From Variovorax sp. YR216 (GTDB taxonomy: Bacteria; Pseudomonadota; Gammaproteobacteria; Burkholderiales; Burkholderiaceae_C): a DNA stretch of 64,000 nucleotides. Under the pieces are notes generated by a model. The model worked only from the letters and a program-made list of their open reading frames with translations. It was not told the DNA's origin and did no database searches. This document shows positions 1-10,459 of the stretch, in pieces (positions within the stretch are counted from its first letter, which is position 1; every line of letters begins with the position of its first letter). The translations under genes were made by a program, and so were the position numbers. The DNA lies in the NCBI RefSeq assembly GCF_900107745.1, contig NZ_FNRO01000005.1:244294-308293 (forward strand), read 5' to 3'.

Positions 1-1
1 A

Positions 2-925
2 CAGATCGCGCCGCATGAGGTGGACAACCCCGACGCCCGGGTGACGGCGGCGCAGTTCGAGGTGCTGTCGGGCTTCGCGATGCAGGAGCTCGACGACGAG
101 GCGCTCGGCTGGTTCTCGCGCCGCCTGCCCTGGGGCACCTACGGGATGCTCTGCCGCGCATCGCTCGGCGCGCCCGACCTCGGCGTCGCGATCAAGCGCT
201 GGTGCCGCCACCATCGCCTGCTCACGGAAGACATCGCACTCGACCTGTCGACGGCCGGCGGCACGGCGACCGTGGCGATCACCGAGCGCCGCGACCTCGG
301 GGCGTTCCGCGAGTTCTGCCTGGTCACCAGCCTCCGGTTCCTGCACGGCTATGCCAGCTGGGCGATCGATTCACGCGTGTCGCTGAGCGCGGCCGCCTTC
401 TCGTACGCGGCGCCGCGCCATCGCGACGCCTATCCGCTGATGTTCGGCGGCGAACTGCGCTTCGGCGCCGACCGCACCAGCTACAGCTTCGACGAGCGCT
501 ACCTCGCGATGCCCCTGCTGCGCGACGAACGCGCACTGCGGACGATGCTCCGGCGCGCCCTGCCGCTCACCGTGCTGCAGTACCGGCGCGACCGGCTGCT
601 GGGCCAACGGGTGCGCGAACTGCTGCGCACCCGCGGGCCGGAGGCCGGCAACGCCGAGTCGATCGCGGCGCTGCTGAACCTCTCCAGCCGCACCCTGCAC
701 CGCCAGTTGCAGGAAGAAGGCATCTCGCTCCAGGCGCTGAAGGATGAGGTCCGCCACGAATTGGCCGCCGAACAGCTCCGCCGCACCGAACGGCCGATCA
801 AGCAGATCGCCCTGGCGGTGGGTTTTCGCAACGAGAAGAGCTTTTCGCGGGCGTTTCGCGCCTGGAGCGGGCTGACGCCCGGCGCGTTCAGGCAGCGGGG
901 CCTGCTGCAGCGCAGCGGCGTTTGA
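2..925 (+). CDS. AraC-family transcriptional regulator, 5' end outside window
   Basis: The reading frame is open to the left edge, so the start is probably upstream; the first in-window start codon is GTG at 20. The visible part (about 300 residues) has an N-terminal ligand-binding region of the type found in OruR/ArgR-like AraC proteins. The last 100 residues are a typical AraC DNA-binding domain: a first helix-turn-helix around SSRTLHRQLQEEG and a second around IKQIALAVGFRNEKSFSRAF, ending in the usual G-x-x-P-x-x-F/Y-R pattern (GLTPGAFR). Family members are about 340 residues, which fits a small 5' loss. Its target cannot be told from the window because its likely neighbours lie to the left. 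Confidence 0.88.
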   Translation, partial: QIAPHEVDNPDARVTAAQFEVLSGFAMQELDDEALGWFSRRLPWGTYGMLCRASLGAPDLGVAIKRWCRHHRLLTEDIALDLSTAGGTATVAITERRDLGAFREFCLVTSLRFLHGYASWAIDSRVSLSAAAFSYAAPRHRDAYPLMFGGELRFGADRTSYSFDERYLAMPLLRDERALRTMLRRALPLTVLQYRRDRLLGQRVRELLRTRGPEAGNAESIAALLNLSSRTLHRQLQEEGISLQALKDEVRHELAAEQLRRTERPIKQIALAVGFRNEKSFSRAFRAWSGLTPGAFRQRGLLQRSGV

Positions 926-1066
926 GCACCCCCTTAACAATTTCAGACTTTTCGTACATACAAAGAACGCGCTCCAGGCCCTAATCCGTGAACAATTCCG
1001 CGCCGGATGCACTCCAGGAGTGCCTCCCGGCCCGGCACTACATCTCTGCGGCCCTAGTATTACGAA

Positions 1067-1270
1067 ATGCAACAAATCCCCGACACCGACAGTTCCGATT
1101 TCGCCGATCTCATGGATTTCATCGCCACGTCGGGACGCACGCGCAACGGGGCTTTCGTGAACGAGAACGCCGACCAGCTGGTCATGAACATGTGGGCCGA
1201 CCGGGCGCAGGCCATGACCCAATCGCTCGTCGCCGTGGCCAAGGCCGCGTCGGTGCTCGGCAACCGCTGA
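1067..1270 (+). CDS. Small hypothetical protein, 67 aa
   Basis: I do not recognise this protein. It is a 67-residue acidic to neutral sequence without a membrane segment or signal peptide; the second half (DQLVMNMWADRAQAMTQSLVAVAKAASVLG) looks helical. A TAGTAT box at 1055-1060 lies just where it would place transcription start at or near the ATG, and no Shine-Dalgarno is seen, so a leaderless message is possible. It is isolated between the AraC gene and the convergent patatin gene. The codon choice is like that of the real genes nearby, which is why I keep it, but it could be spurious. Confidence 0.45.
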   Translation: MQQIPDTDSSDFADLMDFIATSGRTRNGAFVNENADQLVMNMWADRAQAMTQSLVAVAKAASVLGNR

Positions 1271-1282
1271 TATTTCCCCCTC

Positions 1283-1305
1283 CGGGCGGGCCTTGGCCCC
1301 GCCCG
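1283..1305. terminator. GC-rich hairpin between convergent genes
   Basis: Arms GGGCGGG (1284-1290) and CCCGCCC (1298-1304) enclose a seven-base loop between the stop codons of the small ORF and the patatin-like gene. There is no T-run, so it may only assist termination. Confidence 0.3.
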
Positions 1306-1309
1306 CGTC

Positions 1310-2680
1310 TCAATCGTCCTTCACCCCCAGCGACTGCTTCAGCGCCTGGAAATCGGCGGAACGCCGCAGCGCGCTCCGCCCGGCGGCGATCAACCGGGTG
1401 ACCTCCTCGTCGCTGATCGAGAACGCGGTCGGCACTTGTAACAGCCGCAGCCGCAATTCGCCGTCCGCGGCGTCTCGCAGATTGGCCTGCACCACGTGGA
1501 TTTCTGCGTCGGGCGCGAAGGCGTCGGCGCCGGAACTGCGGCGGCGCAGATCCTCGCGCCACTGCCGGGCGGTATCCAGAAGGAATTCCTGCGTCTCGAG
1601 CGTGGCGCGCGCGCCGGCGCCGAAAAGCAGTGTGTCGGTCACCTGACGGATGCCGGGCACCCGGTCGCTCTGGTCGATGTTGTTGGCCGGGTCGCGCGCC
1701 GAATTCACGCTGATCACCACCAGTTTCCGCACACTTCCGGGGGGGATGCCGACCTCCTCGAAGCTCTCGCGCAGCCCACCGCCGAGCAGCGCCCGGTCGA
1801 GCAGCCGCCGCACCGCGAGGTTGTCGGCGACGCCGCCGTCGACCAGATGGATGAACGGCCGCGCGTGGGCGTCGAGGTAGCTGTTCGCCTGCATGCGGAA
1901 CATGCGCGCCCGGTAGTTCGCGCCGCCCACCGTTGCGAGGCGCGGCGTGATGCCCCGGTCCTGGCACACCTGCGCATGGTTCTGGAGCGTCATCGGGCTG
2001 AGAAGGACCGGGACGGCCGACGACGCCGCGACCGCGAACGAGAGCGGCACGGTCTGCAGGTCGGAGCAGATCAGCTCGAACTGGTCCTGCGTGAATTCGA
2101 AGGGGGTTCCGAGCGACATGTCCGTCGCCGCGATCACCAGTTGCGGGTGCCGCGGATCGTTCTCGATGTCGGCGTAGGTCTTGCCCTGGTAGATCGCGTC
2201 GAGCCGCCGCGCCAGCAGGTGCGAGCGGCCGTACCAGGGCGAGGTCAGGTCGTGCAGGCTGCTCGGCCGGAGCGCCTGCAGGATCAGGCTGTTCTGGAAG
2301 TTCTGGCGCAGGAAGATGGTTTCGAAATTCGGCAAGCCCTCGGCGCCGAAAGCCGCGTAGTAGGCCGCCAGGATGCTCCCGCCCGACACACCGCTGATGA
2401 CATCGGTGGCGTTGAGCAGATCGGTCTCGCGGCCGTTCCACTGGAATCTGGTGTCGCGCAGCTCCTCGAGCACGCCGTAGCCGAAAGCGGCCGCGCGCGC
2501 ACCGCCGCCGGACAGCGTGACCGCCACCAGGATGGTCGGATCGCGCTGCGCGGTCGCGATGATGGCCGATCGCGGCGGCGGGTTCTCAGGCAGCGGATCG
2601 TTGATCCATGGCCGCAGCGACGAGCAGGCCGAAAGGCATGCGGCGATCAGGACTGGCCATAACGCGCGCAGGCCCCGCAT
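1310..2680 (-). CDS. Patatin-like phospholipase lipoprotein
   Basis: A 456-residue lipoprotein of the patatin family, predicted to hydrolyse acyl esters of lipids in the cell envelope. The lipobox LSAC puts the lipid-modified cysteine at residue 19. The patatin core has the oxyanion glycines SGGGARAAAFG (57-67), the nucleophile elbow GVSGG with Ser99, and the catalytic aspartate in DGG (281-283), so the Ser-Asp dyad is complete. I chose the ATG at 2680 because it begins the signal peptide; the frame stays open further upstream, but that stretch reads through the HAD gene out of frame. The HAD gene ends 7 bases ahead, so the two are probably cotranscribed. Confidence 0.9.
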   Translation of the reverse strand: MRGLRALWPVLIAACLSACSSLRPWINDPLPENPPPRSAIIATAQRDPTILVAVTLSGGGARAAAFGYGVLEELRDTRFQWNGRETDLLNATDVISGVSGGSILAAYYAAFGAEGLPNFETIFLRQNFQNSLILQALRPSSLHDLTSPWYGRSHLLARRLDAIYQGKTYADIENDPRHPQLVIAATDMSLGTPFEFTQDQFELICSDLQTVPLSFAVAASSAVPVLLSPMTLQNHAQVCQDRGITPRLATVGGANYRARMFRMQANSYLDAHARPFIHLVDGGVADNLAVRRLLDRALLGGGLRESFEEVGIPPGSVRKLVVISVNSARDPANNIDQSDRVPGIRQVTDTLLFGAGARATLETQEFLLDTARQWREDLRRRSSGADAFAPDAEIHVVQANLRDAADGELRLRLLQVPTAFSISDEEVTRLIAAGRSALRRSADFQALKQSLGVKDD

Positions 2681-2687
2681 AGACGTT

Positions 2688-3380
2688 TCAGGCGGGGACG
2701 AAACGCCAATCGGCGAGCAGCCCGGGAAGCTGCGCCATGTCCGTGAACACATGCGCCGCGCCGACCGCGCGCAGCGCCTCGGGCCCGCTGTGGCCCAGGT
2801 CGCTCGGGCTGTAGCCGAAGACGGTGGCGCCGGCCGCAACCCCGGCGCTGGCGCCGGTGACCGTGTCCTCGACCACCGCACAACGCGCCGGATCGACCCC
2901 GAGGGCCTCCGCCGCCGCGAGGTAGACGTCGGGCGCCGGCTTGGAGCGCGGCATCTCGTGCCCGCTGAACACCCGGCCCTTGAAGCAGTCGAGGATGCCG
3001 ATCTTGTCGAGCTGCAGTTCGACCTTGAAGCGATCGGCGCCCGATGCGCAGGCAATGCGGCCCTCGAGCCCCGCATGCAGCGCCCGCACCGCCGTCGCAG
3101 CACCCGGAATGGCCACGAGCTCCCGCTCCAGCGCGATGTTGCGCCGCTCGCGGAAGCCGACGAGCCACTCCGGCGTGAGGGTGAAGCCGGTGCGCGCCTG
3201 GATCAAAGTCGCCTCGTCCTTCACGGCCTTGCCGGTGAAGATGCGCATGCACTCCTCGACCGTCAACGCCCAGCCCAGCTCGCCGAGCATTTCTGCCAGG
3301 ACGCGGTTGGTGATGGGCTCGGAATCGACAAGGACGCCGTCGCAGTCGAAAAGGACGGCATCGAAAGGAAAGGCACGCAT
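2688..3380 (-). CDS. HAD-superfamily phosphatase (subfamily IA)
   Basis: A 230-residue cytoplasmic hydrolase of the HAD superfamily, like beta-phosphoglucomutase or 6-phosphogluconate phosphatase (YieH). Motif I is FDCDGVLVDS with the Asp12/Asp14 pair, followed by a helical cap, motif II (ACASGA), motif III lysine in SKPAPDVY, and motif IV in VVEDT. All catalytic positions are present. The substrate is most likely a small sugar phosphate, but the family is too broad to name it. It lies 7 bases upstream of the patatin-like gene and 38 bases downstream of thiC on the same strand; neither neighbour suggests a shared pathway. Confidence 0.88.
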   Translation of the reverse strand: MRAFPFDAVLFDCDGVLVDSEPITNRVLAEMLGELGWALTVEECMRIFTGKAVKDEATLIQARTGFTLTPEWLVGFRERRNIALERELVAIPGAATAVRALHAGLEGRIACASGADRFKVELQLDKIGILDCFKGRVFSGHEMPRSKPAPDVYLAAAEALGVDPARCAVVEDTVTGASAGVAAGATVFGYSPSDLGHSGPEALRAVGAAHVFTDMAQLPGLLADWRFVPA

Positions 3381-3418
3381 GGCGCCGATCCTATCAACGA
3401 AGCCCTTTCAGCTCCATG

Positions 3419-5323
<1,905 letters not shown>

Positions 5324-5393
5324 TCAACGGGGTGCTCCGCAATCGCTCCACTGATGGATGCCGGGCTTGGATGATGGGCCTTTGGCATCGCGG

Positions 5394-5494
5394 GAGTTGC
5401 AGCTCTTCTTACGCTGGCATGAACCAGATCAAGTTCGCGGGTTCGGCCTTTGGCCATCTCAGCGCGCCTCATTGCGCGCACCCCGGAGCGGGGC
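5394..5494 (-). ncRNA. TPP riboswitch (THI element) upstream of thiC
   Basis: Read on the minus strand, the stretch carries the conserved THI-box words in order: GGGGTGC, then GCTGAGAT, then ACCCGCGAACTTGATCTGG, followed by GTTCATGCCAGCGTAAG and AGCTGCAA. It ends about 90 bases before the thiC start codon. No T-run terminator is seen in the leader, so control by hiding the ribosome binding site is more likely, as is usual in proteobacterial thiC. The exact ends of the aptamer are approximate. Confidence 0.95.
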
Positions 5495-5545
5495 CGATTC
5501 TAGGCGCAGGCCGCGCGGGGGATCAAGCCGCGGGTCAGGCGGCGA

Positions 5546-6511
5546 TCAGGCTGGACGTGCGACGGCCATTGGCGCGGCGGCCACCGGCGCTTCGAAGACG
5601 GTCTCGGCCATCCATGCATCGATGCCACCGGCCAGCACACGGACGCGCGGCACGCCAGCGGCGATGAAGAGACGCGCAGCGGCAATCGCACCGCCGTCTT
5701 CGGGGCAGTCGCAGTACACCACCAGCTCGCGGCCATCCGCGAAGCCGTCGATGCGCGACGGAATGTGCTTGAGCGACACGCCGATCGCACCCGGAATCAC
5801 GCGGCCGTCCAGCAGGCGTGCGTCTTCGGAACGCACGTCGATCACCGTCACGTCCGTGCCCGCCGAGAGTGCTGCGCGCAGGGCGCCCACTTCGATGCGA
5901 TCGATGTCATCCGCCTGCAACGCAAGCCGGCGTTGCCAGTAGCGCCACGCGACGAATGCGCCGAGCAGCATTGCGAACACCGCGGCGGCGGTCACGCCCA
6001 CGCTCGAGAGCACCGCCAGCACATCCTGGATGGCCGCGTGGAACACGCGCCCGAGCAGCAGGAAGCCCAGGGTCCAGATCAGCGCGGCCACCGTCTCGTA
6101 GGAAAGGAAGCGCGCATTCGACATGCCCAGCGCGCCCGCCATCGGCGGCGCCACCACCGACACGCCCGGCACGAACTTGGCTGCGATCAGCGACAGGCCA
6201 CCCCAGCGGCCGATGATGTTCTCGCTGCGCTTGACGCACGAATCCGCCGACAGGGAGATGCGGCACAGCAGGCGCATCACACGATAGCCCCAGCGCCGTC
6301 CGGCGACGAACCATGCGCCGTCGCCGAGGATGTTTCCCAGCAGCGCCGCCAGCGTGACGGCGACGAACGACACCTCGCCCCCGACCGTCAATCCACCGGC
6401 CACCACCAGGAAAGGAACGGCGGGCACCGGCGCACCCAGCCGCGCCGCCAGGGTGGCGACGAACACCAGGGCAGAACCCTGGCTGGCGAGGAGTGCAACG
6501 AAGTCGTTCAT
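5546..6511 (-). CDS. DedA/VTT membrane protein fused to a rhodanese domain
   Basis: A 321-residue two-part protein. Residues 1-195 are a DedA (VTT, SNARE-associated) integral membrane domain with hydrophobic helices and the family's conserved F-x3-R-F-x-P-like loop (AAKFVPGVSVVAPPMAGALGM, 110-130). Residues about 205-310 are a rhodanese domain with the CDC loop in VVYCDCPEDGG; Cys267 is at the usual persulfide position. The fusion suggests a sulfur-transfer or redox-sensing unit held at the cytoplasmic face of the inner membrane. DedA proteins are linked to lipid flipping and membrane energetics, but no substrate can be named here. The next gene downstream is on the opposite side of the riboswitch. 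Confidence 0.9.
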   Translation of the reverse strand: MNDFVALLASQGSALVFVATLAARLGAPVPAVPFLVVAGGLTVGGEVSFVAVTLAALLGNILGDGAWFVAGRRWGYRVMRLLCRISLSADSCVKRSENIIGRWGGLSLIAAKFVPGVSVVAPPMAGALGMSNARFLSYETVAALIWTLGFLLLGRVFHAAIQDVLAVLSSVGVTAAAVFAMLLGAFVAWRYWQRRLALQADDIDRIEVGALRAALSAGTDVTVIDVRSEDARLLDGRVIPGAIGVSLKHIPSRIDGFADGRELVVYCDCPEDGGAIAAARLFIAAGVPRVRVLAGGIDAWMAETVFEAPVAAAPMAVARPA

Positions 6512-6549
6512 TTCTTGGAACCTGGAGGTGATGTGGGATGGATGGCTGG

Positions 6550-7362
6550 CTATTCCTTGGGTTGGGTCGCCGCTTCCTGGGTCGATGGTCCGCCGTGCAA
6601 CTCGACGTCGGAGAAATAGGCGATGCCATGGCCGTGGGTGTTGTCCGAATCCGCGGAGATCGCGACCGCCACGATGTCCGGCACCGTATCGCCGGCTTCA
6701 TCGCCGAAGGTGCGCTTGTAGTCCGCGAGCAGATTGCGGCGTTCCGCGACCCATGTGCCGGGCTTGGATGCCGGGCCCGATTCGATGACGAACATCCGCA
6801 CGCGGCGGGTGAAGGCATTCGCCAGCGCGGTGCCCTTGGTTTCCTTGTTGTCCCACACGTAGCACAGCGCCTCGCTCGGCACGTCCTCGCCGGTGGTCTT
6901 GCGCGCCAGCGCGAGGCGTGCGCGCTCGCTCACCGACAGCTTGTCGGTCGGGAAGTCGAAGAACACGCAGATCTTCGCGGCGCCGTCGTCGCCGGCGCGG
7001 GTGCGCAGATCGGCACCCTCCACGAACTCGTCGACGCGCCAGCGCCATGCCAGTGTCGCATTGGCATTCAGCGGCAGGTGCGCGGGGTGCACGAGGTTGC
7101 CGTACGACTGGTCCGAATCCACCTTGAGCACGCGCTTGCCGTCTTCCTGGACCACTTCGAACCGCGTGGCGGCCTTGTTGGGCAGCGTGGTGAAGCGCCA
7201 CGGCTGCGGCGCCTGCGCGCCCTGCGCACTGGAAAAGGGCGTCAGCAGCGGCGCCTCACCCGCCGCATGGGCCAGAGGTGCGGCCAGCAGCGCTGCCGCC
7301 AGCGGCAACGCGGATGCGATGCCTCGCCACTGCACATTGCGAATCGTCTTGCCGATCGTCAT
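6550..7362 (-). CDS. Secreted DUF3047-family protein
   Basis: A 270-residue protein with a cleavable signal peptide ending near AHAAGEA, so it is exported to the periplasm. The remainder matches the DUF3047 pattern: WRFTTLPNK, repeated WRW (TLAWRWRVDEF), CYVWD and the closing DSDNTHGHGIAYFSDVEL. The function of the family is unknown. The ATG at 7362 follows a clear AGGAG and starts the signal peptide; the longer frame to 7530 lacks both. It lies 38 bases upstream of the DedA-rhodanese gene on the same strand and may be cotranscribed with it. Confidence 0.85.
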   Translation of the reverse strand: MTIGKTIRNVQWRGIASALPLAAALLAAPLAHAAGEAPLLTPFSSAQGAQAPQPWRFTTLPNKAATRFEVVQEDGKRVLKVDSDQSYGNLVHPAHLPLNANATLAWRWRVDEFVEGADLRTRAGDDGAAKICVFFDFPTDKLSVSERARLALARKTTGEDVPSEALCYVWDNKETKGTALANAFTRRVRMFVIESGPASKPGTWVAERRNLLADYKRTFGDEAGDTVPDIVAVAISADSDNTHGHGIAYFSDVELHGGPSTQEAATQPKE

Positions 7363-7530
7363 GTCGCGCTCCTGCCTCGTGTTGTTGGTCTTCGGGCAAG
7401 CGCGCTTGACGCTTTTACCCACTGCCACGGAGTGTGAGGGTTCGGCGCCGCAAGATAAATAGGCCAAAAGGAATCGGACTGTATCGATCGCGGACACAAT
7501 CCCGCGCCGCGTCGCGCGAATCCGCGCCAA

Positions 7531-7965
7531 TCAGAGCAAATCGCCGTCGACGTAGTACCAGCGATTCAGCTTTCCGTCAGGTTCGCAGACGAAGCGGCTG
7601 CGCTCGTGCAGGCGCACCGCGACGCCGGACCTGCCGCGCTGGCGGGCGACGAACTCCACCTCGGCGTGGTCCGCCGATGTCGACCGCGAACGGACATCGA
7701 GCCCCAGCCATTTCACGCCCGGCTCGAAATCGAGCGTTGCAGGCCGCGTGGTGCGATGCCACGTTGCGAGCAGGTAATCGGCACGCTCGCGCACGAAGGC
7801 GGTGTAGCGCGAGCGCATGAGCGATTCGGCATCGGGCGCGGGCGTGCGCTCGAAGTCGTCCAGATAGCGGCCGCAGCACTGGGCATAGGGCAACGCAAGT
7901 GCCCTGCGATCGCGGCGCCCGCAGGGGCAGTGAACAAGGGCGGGGCCTGAGGAGGATGCGGACAT
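7531..7965 (-). CDS. YchJ-family protein (SEC-C-like, UPF0225)
   Basis: A 144-residue protein of the YchJ group. It starts with a cysteine-rich segment (HCPCGRRDRRALALPYAQCCGRYL) that resembles the SEC-C zinc-binding motif, followed by an NTF2-like fold typical of the family, including the signature LMRSRYTAFV and the closing RFVCEPDGKLNRWYYVDGD. The biochemical role of YchJ is not established; zinc binding is inferred from the cysteine pattern. ATG 7965 directly follows GGAGGA-like sequence (7949-7956 region) and fits homologue length. The LuxR gene is divergent, about 130 bases away. Confidence 0.88.
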   Translation of the reverse strand: MSASSSGPALVHCPCGRRDRRALALPYAQCCGRYLDDFERTPAPDAESLMRSRYTAFVRERADYLLATWHRTTRPATLDFEPGVKWLGLDVRSRSTSADHAEVEFVARQRGRSGVAVRLHERSRFVCEPDGKLNRWYYVDGDLL

Positions 7966-8096
7966 GCAGGATCGAGGATGGAAAGCCGTCGCGTATTGTG
8001 ACGACCGCGCCCGCCCACTGCGCGCAAACCCTGAATCCAGCCGATGGCGCGGCACTTGCAGCAGGGCTAAGCTTGGACGGCCTCCATGGAGCGACG

Positions 8097-8840
8097 ATGT
8101 ACCTCAGTGGTTCGGAGCAACACGCGCTGCGCAGCATCTTCGCGCTGCTCGCAGAAGACCAGAGCCAGCGCGAGATCCGCGAGCGCACCGGCTGGGCGCT
8201 GCTCGACCTGTTGCGGGCAGACCAGTTCGCCTCCTTCGTGTGGGACGCCGCCAGCGGCACCTTCGACGACCGGGTCGCGCTCAACATGGACCCGGCCAAT
8301 CTCGATCGCTACAACCGCTGGCACCAGTACCACGACCCCATCACCTTCGTGCTGCAGGCGCGCCGCCATGCCACCCGCGTCACCGAAGTGATGCCGCAGC
8401 GCGAGTTGATGCGGACCGCGTTCTTCACCGACTTCCTCTCGCGCGACGGACTGCACTGGGGCATGAATCTCCACGCCTTTCACGGCGACCGCGCACTGGG
8501 CGACCTGCGCATCTGGCGCCGTCGGGACCGCGGCGACTTCAGCGACCACGACAAGGCGCTGCTCGACCTCATCGAACCGGCCTTTGCCGGCGCGCTGCGA
8601 CGCGCACAGCGTGTGGCGCCAGCGGCGGCCGACACCGCACCCGCGTGGTCGCGACTGAGCGAGCGCGAACGCGAGGTCGCGGCAGCCGTGTGCAAGGGAC
8701 TCACCGACAAGGACATCGCACGGCGCATGGGCGTTGGCGTGCCGACTGTCCGCACCTATCTGCGGCGCATCTTCGACAAGCTCGGCATCGAACGCCGTGC
8801 GGCGCTGGCCGGCCTGGCGGGGCCGGATCGCCCGGACTGA
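8097..8840 (+). CDS. LuxR-family transcriptional regulator
   Basis: A 247-residue regulator with a C-terminal LuxR/GerE helix-turn-helix: LSEREREVAAAVCKGLTDKDIARRMGVGVPTVRTYLRRIFDKLGI. The N-terminal 170 residues have aromatic-rich sequence (RYNRWHQYHDPI) of GAF-like or autoinducer-like type, so it probably senses a small ligand, but there is no response-regulator receiver. ATG 8097 comes after GGAG; the frame is open upstream to 7899, but that part is unlike the family. It is convergent with the amidase gene, 15 bases away, and could regulate the locus to its right, although a TetR gene sits at the other end. Confidence 0.85.
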   Translation: MYLSGSEQHALRSIFALLAEDQSQREIRERTGWALLDLLRADQFASFVWDAASGTFDDRVALNMDPANLDRYNRWHQYHDPITFVLQARRHATRVTEVMPQRELMRTAFFTDFLSRDGLHWGMNLHAFHGDRALGDLRIWRRRDRGDFSDHDKALLDLIEPAFAGALRRAQRVAPAAADTAPAWSRLSEREREVAAAVCKGLTDKDIARRMGVGVPTVRTYLRRIFDKLGIERRAALAGLAGPDRPD

Positions 8841-8855
8841 GGAGCGGGCCCGCCC

Positions 8856-10376
8856 CTACTTTGCCGGCGCCGGCAGCCGACCCAGCAACGGCTCGATCGC
8901 AAGGCCCAGCGCCAGCAGCTTGCGATCACTGCCGGCCGGTCCATCCAGCTCCAGGCCCACGGGAAGACCGCTCGTGGCGCCCAATGCCACCGGCAGTTGC
9001 AACCCCGGAATGCCCGCGTTGCTGCCGGGGTCCGTGTTCTGGATCAGGGCGACGAAGTTCTCCACGCTGCTCGCCTCCGGGGTGGCCGCGATCGCCACGC
9101 GAGGCACCGTCGGGAACACCAGCGCGTCCAGCCTGTTTTTCGTGAAAGTGTCGCGATAGAGCTTCTGCAGCGCCGGCCGGGCCACGCGCATCGCGTTGTC
9201 GTAGGCGGGCTTCGCATCCACCACGCCGTTGGGGGCCGGCAGCTTGCGCGGGATGATCAGGCCGTCGAAAGTGCCCTTGACGTCCGGACTGGCGATGCCC
9301 GCCGCCAATTGCGCCAGATCGACACCGGTGCGGTACCTGGCAAGATAGGTCGCGATGTCGTCATGCGCCTCGTAGAGCGCGACCGGGAACCCGACGGCGC
9401 CGTTGAGCTCCGCCAGCTTCGGCATGTCCACATCCACCAGCGTGACGCCGGCCCCGCGCAGCTTGGCAAGCGCCGCGTCGACGGCGCCGCGCGTGTCGGC
9501 ATCGAGGTTCGCGTGGAAATCCTTCACCACGCCGAGCCGCACGTGCTTCAGGCTCGCGGGCTTGACGGCCGTTCCGCCGGCGATGACGCGATCGAGCAGG
9601 GCGACGTCCACCACCGACACCGCCATTGGCCCCGCCGTGTCACGGGTGTGCGAAATCGGCGCGATGCCGTCCTGCGAATAGCGCCCCACCGTCGGCCGCA
9701 GCGAAGCGCAGCCGTTGAACGCGCACGGGATGCGTACCGAGCCACCCGTGTCGGTGCCCAGACCGGCCGGCGCCATGCGGGCGCCGAGCGCTGCGCCAGT
9801 GCCCGAGGACGACCCGCCCGCGATGCGACTGCTGTCGTAGGCATTGCGCACGCCCACCTCCGGTCCGGTCTGGAACGCGGGGTTGTAGCCCGTGACGCCA
9901 AACGCCAGTTCGTGCATGTTCGTCTTGCCCAGGATGATCGCGCCAGCCGCGCGCAGCTTGGCGACCACCGGCGCATCCGCCGCGGGGACGAAATTCTTGA
10001 GCGCAGGCGTGCCGGCCGTCGCGGGCAGGCCCTTGACCTGGATGTTGTCCTTCACGACCACCGGGACACCCGCCAGGGGCAGGCAGGCGCCACCCCGCTT
10101 GCGCGCCGCATCCGCCGCACGCGCCGCCTTCAGCGCGCCCGCTTCATCGAGCGTGACGAAGGCATTCAGCTGCGGCTTCGCCTTGGCCTGCGCGATGTAG
10201 GCCGACACCAGTTGCTCGCTGCTGAGCGAACCCGAGCAGATCTGCCGCGCAGCCTCGCTGGCCGTCAGCGTCGCCAGATCCGGCGCGGCGGATTCAGCCC
10301 ACGCCGGCAAACCGGCAGCGCTGATGCAAAGTACCGCCGCTGCGCGCAGGGCGGAAGGGGTGAACGAACAGGGCAT
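8856..10376 (-). CDS. Exported amidase-signature-family amide hydrolase
   Basis: A 506-residue amidase of the amidase signature family, close in length and layout to mandelamide and indoleacetamide hydrolases. The Ser-cisSer-Lys triad is complete: Lys109 in VVVKDN, Ser189 in GGSSSGTG, and nucleophile Ser213 in GTDTGGSVRIP. The first 27 residues look like a signal peptide (cleavage near AWAES), so it may act in the periplasm. It starts after a GGAGG at about 10383-10389. It is the last gene of the long minus-strand run and could remove an amide group from the compound processed by that locus, although it is separated from the preceding gene by 83 bases holding a palindrome. Confidence 0.9.
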   Translation of the reverse strand: MPCSFTPSALRAAAVLCISAAGLPAWAESAAPDLATLTASEAARQICSGSLSSEQLVSAYIAQAKAKPQLNAFVTLDEAGALKAARAADAARKRGGACLPLAGVPVVVKDNIQVKGLPATAGTPALKNFVPAADAPVVAKLRAAGAIILGKTNMHELAFGVTGYNPAFQTGPEVGVRNAYDSSRIAGGSSSGTGAALGARMAPAGLGTDTGGSVRIPCAFNGCASLRPTVGRYSQDGIAPISHTRDTAGPMAVSVVDVALLDRVIAGGTAVKPASLKHVRLGVVKDFHANLDADTRGAVDAALAKLRGAGVTLVDVDMPKLAELNGAVGFPVALYEAHDDIATYLARYRTGVDLAQLAAGIASPDVKGTFDGLIIPRKLPAPNGVVDAKPAYDNAMRVARPALQKLYRDTFTKNRLDALVFPTVPRVAIAATPEASSVENFVALIQNTDPGSNAGIPGLQLPVALGATSGLPVGLELDGPAGSDRKLLALGLAIEPLLGRLPAPAK

Positions 10377-10428
10377 GGCAGCACCTCCGACAAGGAGCCG
10401 CCATGCTGCTACGCCGTGCGTCGCTTGT

Positions 10429-10450
10429 CTGTCATCGAAATCGATGACAG
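10429..10450. promoter_or_regulatory. Perfect 22-bp palindrome before the amidase gene
   Basis: Arms CTGTCATCGA and TCGATGACAG are separated by only two bases. It lies between the acyl-CoA dehydrogenase stop and the amidase start on the minus strand, has no T-run, and so looks more like a protein-binding site than a terminator. Confidence 0.5.
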
Positions 10451-10459
10451 CGGGCCGCT

